A DNA stretch of 64,000 nucleotides, taken from contig FJOG01000041.1 of the NCBI GenBank assembly GCA_900073065.1, positions 14,983-78,982 of the forward strand, given 5' to 3'. The DNA comes from Phialocephala subalpina (lineage: Eukaryota; Ascomycota; Leotiomycetes; Helotiales; Mollisiaceae). The translations under genes and the position numbers were made by a program. Positions 58,075 through 64,000 of this stretch are shown in pieces. The notes under the pieces were generated by a model that had not been told where the DNA came from, made no database searches, and saw nothing but the letters and a program-made list of their open reading frames with translations. How positions within the stretch are numbered: position 1 is the stretch's first letter; each line of letters begins with the position of its first letter.

Positions 58075-59999
58075 TCAAGCAGCTTGCTCGTCGATGATTC
58101 TTTGCGCCATCTGGGCACGGTCAGCATATAAACAGCCAAAGTTGCCTTCATATAATGACATACCTGCTCTGCAAGCGCATAAACCGCAGCCTGATAATGC
58201 GCACCGAGCGGTGCCGGGAAGATACTAGCATCCACGACCCTCACACCTTTCAACCCCTTCACTCGACACTCCGTGTCCACCACACTCCCCATAGCACAAG
58301 TTCCACTCCCATGATTCAGAGTCCTGCTAGTATATAGGACTCTCTTCCTCATCGCTACATCAGAAATATCACTCCTGATACTTTCATCGATGCCATATTC
58401 CTGCGTACCGTACTTTCGGGCGGGAGCAGATTGCATCATGGAGATGGTAAGTTGGCCACATGCGTAAAGGAGCTGATTATCAAGTTCGTTGGAGAGAATA
58501 TTGGGGTCGAGGACTGGCGCATCGAGGGGGTTCGAGGATGCGAGTGTGAGTGTTCCTCGCGAGGTGGGAGACACGAGCACATTTGCTATTGTCAGACATG
58601 AGCCGCCTGGATTTGGTTCGCCGGATGGAGACAGATCGATGTGACCGTATAAGACGAAAGATTCGGTGTTGGGCTTGCCTTTTGCTGCAACGAGATCGTA
58701 GATGCTGGGCTCTACGCCTTGCCCTCCGGTCTTTTGGAGGACGTCGGCATGGTTGTGCCATGCCATCCACTCTCCTGGGAGACCGCCTGTCCAATCGCAT
58801 TCGGGGGTGACCATGGGCATGTCACCGAGCGAGAGACCTCGATCGCGGACCTTCCAGAAGGTTTGGAAAACGGGATGGTCGGAGTAGTTTTCTCCTACGG
58901 GCAGGTCGCAGATTTGTGGGATGTTGTGTTTCTTGAGTTCTGCTAAAGGGCCAATGCCGCTGTTCACGTCAGCTATGGATGCGTGATTGATCAACTAGGA
59001 AAGAGCTCACCTGAGAAGCAGTAGTTTGGCAGATCCTTGGACCCCACTGCAAACCAGAACCTCTTTCCTTGCATTGACAACAAATCTTTCAAACTCCCCA
59101 AGATGGTCTTTCCGACAAAACTGAACACCAATCACTTTCTTCCCTTCAAATACCAAACTTTCAGCCAAGGCATGATGGTAGGTTGTAACGTTCTCGCCCA
59201 GTTTGTAACAGTTTGCCGCGTAATTTCGTTTGCCGTCGTAGGTGTTATGCGCCCCTTCGCAGTATCCGATCGGGTCTCCAGCATTGCCGTCAGGAATCCA
59301 TTTCACTCCAGCAGAGTCGTAGCATTGGCTGACCATTTCTCGCAGTGGATAATGTCGAGGTCTACCAGAGTTGGAGACTTGAGCGACCTAGATATTTCGA
59401 GGTCAGAAGCTGTGTGCAGATTCTGGCATAGTTACGAGGGATGCAAAGTACCTTGATTGGTCCATCCTTCCCGTGTAATTTAGTAAGGTCCGCGGTATTG
59501 CTTTTGGCAGGGAAGTATGTTTCAGACTTGTTGAAGTATGGTAGCTGTCCAGACCATGACCAGCGACCGTCTCCAACCTGCTTCGCCCATTGATCGCTGT
59601 AAATATTAGCTACAATTCGAATTGCAAAGCACGAGTCAAGCTCACAAATCAACAGCAGCACCCCTTGTCCACCCTTGAACGTTGATAGCCGAGGACCCAC
59701 CCATAACCTTGCCCTGAATTTGACCGACGACTTTGCCATCCAGACCCTTCTGTGGAACAGACTTGTGATCCCACTCGATGTTTTTATCGAGTCCAGCACG
59801 ATAGCCTTGTGTGGGTTCGAGACGGGGATCGCCATCGGGACCAGCTTCGAGGAGAAGGAAGGAGAACTCTGGGAGGGCAGCAGAGAGACGACTTGCAATT
59901 GTGATTCCTTTGCCAGATCAGCTATGCATAGGTGCTGGAGTACTTTTGTCAAATCATACCTGCTGTTCCACCTCCCACGATAACGTAGTCAAACAACAT
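58075..59999 (-). CDS. GMC-family FAD oxidoreductase (second copy)
   Basis: Six exons (59999-59960, 59907-59646, 59596-59452, 59387-59011, 58959-58164, 58110-58075) sum to 551 aa with phases intact. MLFDYVIVGGGTAGITIASR gives the FAD fold after splicing. GKVMGGSSAINVQGW is the first GMC signature. SGVQGSAKLLLLSGIGP is the second. The catalytic pair lies in LNHGSGTCAMG and PLGAHYQAAVYALAEQMAQ. There is no signal peptide, so it is intracellular. It shares its layout with the GMC gene at 12862 but little sequence, so it belongs to another subgroup. The last exon is 36 nt. It sits between the flavin monooxygenase and the Zn2Cys6 regulator, consistent with a role in the same pathway. Confidence 0.92.
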
Positions 60000-60287
60000 T
60001 TTGGCTTGCTGCTGTGAATTTCCCACGTTTGGCTTCCCAAGTGTTCATTGGGGATATCTGACATACTTATATCTGCACGAGACATCAGCACAAGGCTATC
60101 GTCTAGCCTTGCATAGACGTATGATAGGTCTGACAGGATGACGGATCGCCGATGATTCGTCGTTAGTACGGAGGTGTAAAGGCACCAATCATAGCCTTGC
60201 AGAACATAAAGGTTGTCGGAAGCTTTCGTCCGTATGGAGCGCGATCGCTCGGATTTGTCTTCCTGATTGGCTCGCGTCCGTTGCTCT
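60000..60287. other. intergenic between GMC and regulator genes
   Basis: Short same-strand spacer of about 290 bp that should hold the GMC promoter. No operator-like CGG pair was clearly seen. Confidence 0.4.
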
Positions 60288-62272
60288 TTACGTACTAAGC
60301 GTTTCCTGCTCGGCATCGGTGTCAGAAATTGGTACCGCAGATGAACCTCTCGAGTCGAAGATGATACTGGTATACGGGTCCTGTTCGGCGAGGGTTTCTG
60401 TTGCAAGCTTGATTTCCTCCCAGAGCCCCCGAAACTGTCCATCAAGGTAAGGTCCTCGGATGTAGACAATGCCTTCCAAAGTGCTTGAGAAGTCATCCCA
60501 GCTTCGCAACTCCAGATGCGCCACGACTGGCACTAAATGTCCAACAAACCATTCACGCTCAGGTGTATCGAAAGATGTCACGCCACCAACCGAAAGCAGC
60601 CACAAGAGAAGTCGAGATTGAGTGCCCAGGCTCGGTACCAAGTTCTTCAAGGCAAATTTTAGCTTGTGAAGGAAGGCATTAATGACGAGTCTGGGGTCTG
60701 GGTAGTGATTGTCAAAGGGGAGGAAGAGAAAGAGGGCCGTTGCGTGCCGGGAAGATTCTGTTATACGTGCAGTGTACGACTCGGCGTGTGCTTTAACTTG
60801 AAGATGGCAAAGGCTTTGTAACAATGAGTTGAACTGCCAATGGAGGTCATCGGGTGCATTCGCCTGTCCCAGGTTTCCCGAAGAAAGTTGTTCCGCAATG
60901 CGTCTTGTCCTTCCCATGAGGCTTACGACTCTGTGTTCGATACCAAAGGATTCGAGGTCCAGGTAACTCGGGACTTGCTGCAAGCTCCTAGGCATGTTTA
61001 GTTCGTCGATAGAGAGATCATCGTAATCGTCTGGCGGAAAGATAGACTGGATCGAGAATTAGTAATTCCCTGCAGCAAGGTTGTTCGGTAGTGAGAATGA
61101 ATCCACGATCAGGTATTGTAGGAGTGCATGACAACAAAAGCCTGCTGGGAAGAGAGAGATCTTGAATTTCCGTACATCTTGCATGAGTAGCATGGTGAAC
61201 CTTTAAGATCACAGGTCAGCCGTGAACACAAGTGGGACCAAAGGGGGAAATATTTTACCAATGAGCCATAGTCGCCGTGGTTTGTGACGATTCTCGAACC
61301 TTCGAAAGGCCCCCTCTCATATTAATCATCCTCTTTAGCCCATCGACATGCATTTTCATCGTGACCATATTCTTCTTGCCATACTGGACAGATCACGTCA
61401 GCAGTTGCTCTGTGTCAAAGTGTAGGAATACCAAGATTAACCTCGAGGGTAGCCAAGGTGGCTACTGCAGATATCGTCTCATCTGAAGCAGCAATCTTGG
61501 GATCTAAAATCCTCTTGCGTAGCATCTGAATGCTCTCGCTGGTGTACTTTTCAGAGTGAAATGTGTTGGGCCTGCCCTGAAGATACTCCATCTCTACTGC
61601 GCTGACTTGTAGAATGACATTGAAAAAGAACGTGTCGGACTGAACCAACGGCCACAAGCCTTTGATCAGTGGATTCTTGTCTGGTGTGTAACCAGCAGGT
61701 AGACATTTATTGATAATGCCTGATAGATCTAGGTGTATGTTAGATCCATGAATCTCTGTAGGTGAGGACCGACATGTCCGGTCCTTGGAGACTTACAGTG
61801 ATGCAATAGCTGATCAGCACTGGGAAGATCGCTTTTAGCAATCGTGTTGAAGGGATCCAAAGCCACACCACCAACCGTACTCGGGAGTAGCGGTCTTCGA
61901 CGAGGCAGAGTCATGTTCATGTTTGGATTAACGCAGGTCACGATCACGTGTTTGGCTGGCACCTCTCGACCACTTCTCGCACTTCGGAGGGTAGTAGATC
62001 TGCCGGAGGACTGCCGATCTCGTGCAGGCCCATGAGTAGAGTGGTCGTAGTCGCATTGCTGTATCCTGGAGCTGTAATAGGTGTTGCAATTGCCGCACAC
62101 AGGGCGCTGTTCGTCGCACTGAAGGGCGTTAGCAACGAAGAACCACTTTAGATCATGGACTCTTGATTCAGACCTTGACTTTCCGTGTCTTGCATGTCTT
62201 ACAACCCTGCTTACTCTTTTTCTTCGAACGATTCGAGGCAGGTTTCCACGCGTTGTCAGAAGGGGAGAACAT
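60288..62272 (-). CDS. Zn2Cys6 transcription factor (fungal-specific)
   Basis: Six exons (62272-62174, 62118-61797, 61728-61442, 61383-61259, 61200-61107, 61046-60288) total 561 aa in frame. The DNA-binding cluster GCKTCKTRKVKCDEQRPVCGNC is split by the first intron between Lys and the third Cys. The start MFSPSDNAW is the first Met before it and is preceded by basic residues. The long C-terminal part (LPAGYTPDKNPLIKGLW, YLQGRPNTFHSEKYTSE, HVDGLKRMINMRGGL, then LLWLLSVGGVTSF) fits the Fungal_trans_2 regulatory domain. Intron 5 (61106-61047) is inferred from a TTACTAATTC branch site and a CAG acceptor, and is the least certain part. It is probably the pathway-specific regulator of the 49-62 kb cluster. 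Confidence 0.86.
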
Positions 62273-64000
62273 CTCGGTCTAGATTGGTTCCTGAAGTTCA
62301 CGTTGCACCCCACGTCGACCACAACACACAGGACGTCAAGGGAACAGGACTGCGGCTCGGGAATCTCGCATCTTGATGTTTGATGCGGTCTGACAGATGA
62401 GTCTTCACGTAAACAACGGTCAGCACGCAGCGGAGCAGCTCGAGGTGGGATGATCACGTGAACATCGATTATGTCAGCACTAGCACCTCGGCACCAGTCG
62501 CGTCTCATCGCGTTTCGACCTTCTCCTAATTTTCACTAATATCAAGCAATATCAAACGATTCGCCAGACCACCCTCGAAGCCTTCGTTCTGCCTCACAAG
62601 CTGACAACATGGCAGAGTTGAGTAACACGATCACAGACGGCATACCCTCTTTGTCTTTCCTCTCAATGCTCGAACCCTCCCGCCTTCCTTGCCGCCACTT
62701 CCGCCGTTGACTTCGAATGCACGAGTTGAATGAAATTCCCATCCGCCTTACCGCCGGAGGACCTTCCGCTCTTCGCATTCCGACCTGCTTTGCAGGATAA
62801 GGACAGGAACGAATGCCCTCTGCTTGAGATATATTCCCTACTAGAACGAGGACTCGGAGACGAGCCACTCCCATGACAACACATACATGCGATAGGGCAA
62901 ACATGCACATCCATATCTCGGAGTTTGGAGAATATGGTCTACCAATCAACAATCGTCAGGCGCGAATTTCCCACACAGAAGGAGGTGAACCAAACTCAGC
63001 AGCCACCAATGTTGATTATTCCCATCGCAGCATGTTTCGCGGACGTCGAAACTAGCAAGGATACAATTGAGCTGCGTTGACGACGAGAGTGCAAGATAGC
63101 CTATCAAATAACACTGTAGGACACGTCTGTTCTCGGAACGGACGCTGCGGCCACGACAAGTTCGGCAAGCTGGACCGATATCTGGTCGACACCCATTCTC
63201 GGGTCTACGAGTATATATTGCTACAGCACTACCGGCATCCTGGGCCTCATAAGTATACAAAGTAATGGGCATTGTCAGGTAACAACCACTCTGAGCTCGA
63301 CAATTTCTTGTAAAAGGTCCTCGGTGTCTTTGATATCATTTCTCTTTCCAGATTCACACTTCATTCGTCTCTTGATTTTGAGTGTCTCCAATATCTTCTT
63401 CCCCGAATTTATATTTAATTAGCAGCTACTTATTGTATCGCACTATTTCAGCGAACGACACGTAGTCTGCCACCAGCGAACATGCGCATCGGCTACATTT
63501 TGCAGCGCAAGCAGTACTTGATCAAACAAGCAGGCATAATTACAGGTCCTATATGATGCGAGAGCGAGAGCGAATGAATCAATATGCATATAAGAGCTCA
63601 ACCTCAGCTCCGCATGCAGCTGCTGAGTGGCTTACGAGCCGATATCTACACTCTCATTGGATGAACGGAATCGATTAGAATGGCGACAGGCCACAAGGCA
63701 CCAACCCAAACATTTGAACCCCGGACACTTGACAGCTTTCAGGCACGCGTGCCATTTAAGGAAGCGATATATCCCTCTTATAGCACTCAAATCAACTTTT
63801 TTGCGACAACTACCCACGCCAAAAAATTAATTAATTGATAAACTAATAATTAATGTACATTTAATGCGATGCGATCGTATTTTTTAAAATTGAAAAAGGT
63901 TGTAAGTTGCGTATATTACAATTACGCTTTGCATTTGCACGCGATTTTTCCAAGCACTTTTTATAAGCGAGATAAAGCGGCATAGTTGACTTGACATGTG
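62273..64000. other. gene-free right end
   Basis: No supported gene. A 136-codon frame at 62952-62542 lacks any domain. From about 63300 the sequence becomes AT-richer and from 63820 strongly so (TTAATTAATTGATAA-type runs), suggesting another AT-rich block just outside the window. Confidence 0.5.

Noticed and set aside
62542..62952. 136-codon open frame on the minus strand
   Set aside because: No homology-like pattern, and overlapping frames are equally open.
63690..63770. tRNA-like T-loop (GTTCAAAT) on the minus strand
   Set aside because: No acceptor stem pairing, no A-box and no anticodon arm could be fitted.
1..64000. Telomere repeats, CRISPR arrays, rRNA genes
   Set aside because: No TTAGGG-type runs, no spaced direct repeats and no rRNA-like conserved blocks were seen.

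Overview
The window looks like nuclear DNA of a filamentous ascomycete (Pezizomycotina). Genes carry many short introns (about 46-154 nt) with GT-AG ends and CTAAC/CTGAC-like branch points. There are HET-domain, fungal STAND-N-terminal, Pth11-like, Zn2Cys6 and CDC45 genes, and nothing resembles bacterial operons or ribosome binding sites. A class such as Leotiomycetes is only a guess. All exon models were built by hand from reading frame, splice signals and family motifs. Most complete models sum to an exact multiple of three.

Layout. 1-517 is extremely AT-rich (an AT-isochore edge) and borders a decayed HET gene (518-2630). 2.9-8.3 kb holds an NTF2/flavin monooxygenase, a 2-oxoglutarate/Fe(II) oxygenase and a glutathione transferase. 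8.4-12.6 kb holds two neighbouring minus-strand genes with a ubiquitin theme: a tandem ubiquitin-like/C2H2 protein and an F-box/ankyrin protein. 12.9-17.8 kb holds a GMC oxidoreductase and a reticulon. 19-26 kb holds a broken and an intact STAND/ankyrin-type gene, a small membrane protein and a cysteine-rich secreted protein. 26.3-39.3 kb holds a DUF4267-type protein, two type-B carboxylesterases, a dead FAD hydroxylase, a Dal5-type MFS transporter, an HSL-type hydrolase and a PEX11-like protein. 40.6-48.2 kb holds a Pth11-like receptor, a decayed multi-pass membrane protein and CDC45, with MCB boxes upstream of CDC45. 49.2-62.3 kb looks like a tailoring/catabolic cluster (MFS, P450, flavin monooxygenase, GMC oxidoreductase, Zn2Cys6 regulator) with no polyketide, peptide or terpene backbone gene in view. 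The last 0.7 kb becomes AT-rich again.

Interpretation. Core genes (reticulon, PEX11-like, CDC45) are scattered among accessory genes for self/non-self recognition and xenobiotic or secondary metabolism. Four loci are clearly decayed (HET, STAND, FAD hydroxylase, membrane protein), and three more have frame breaks that could be real or assembly errors. In the FAD hydroxylase most of the motif-destroying changes read as C:G to T:A transitions, the pattern expected of repeat-induced point mutation or similar deamination. No CRISPR, rRNA, convincing tRNA or recognisable transposon was found.
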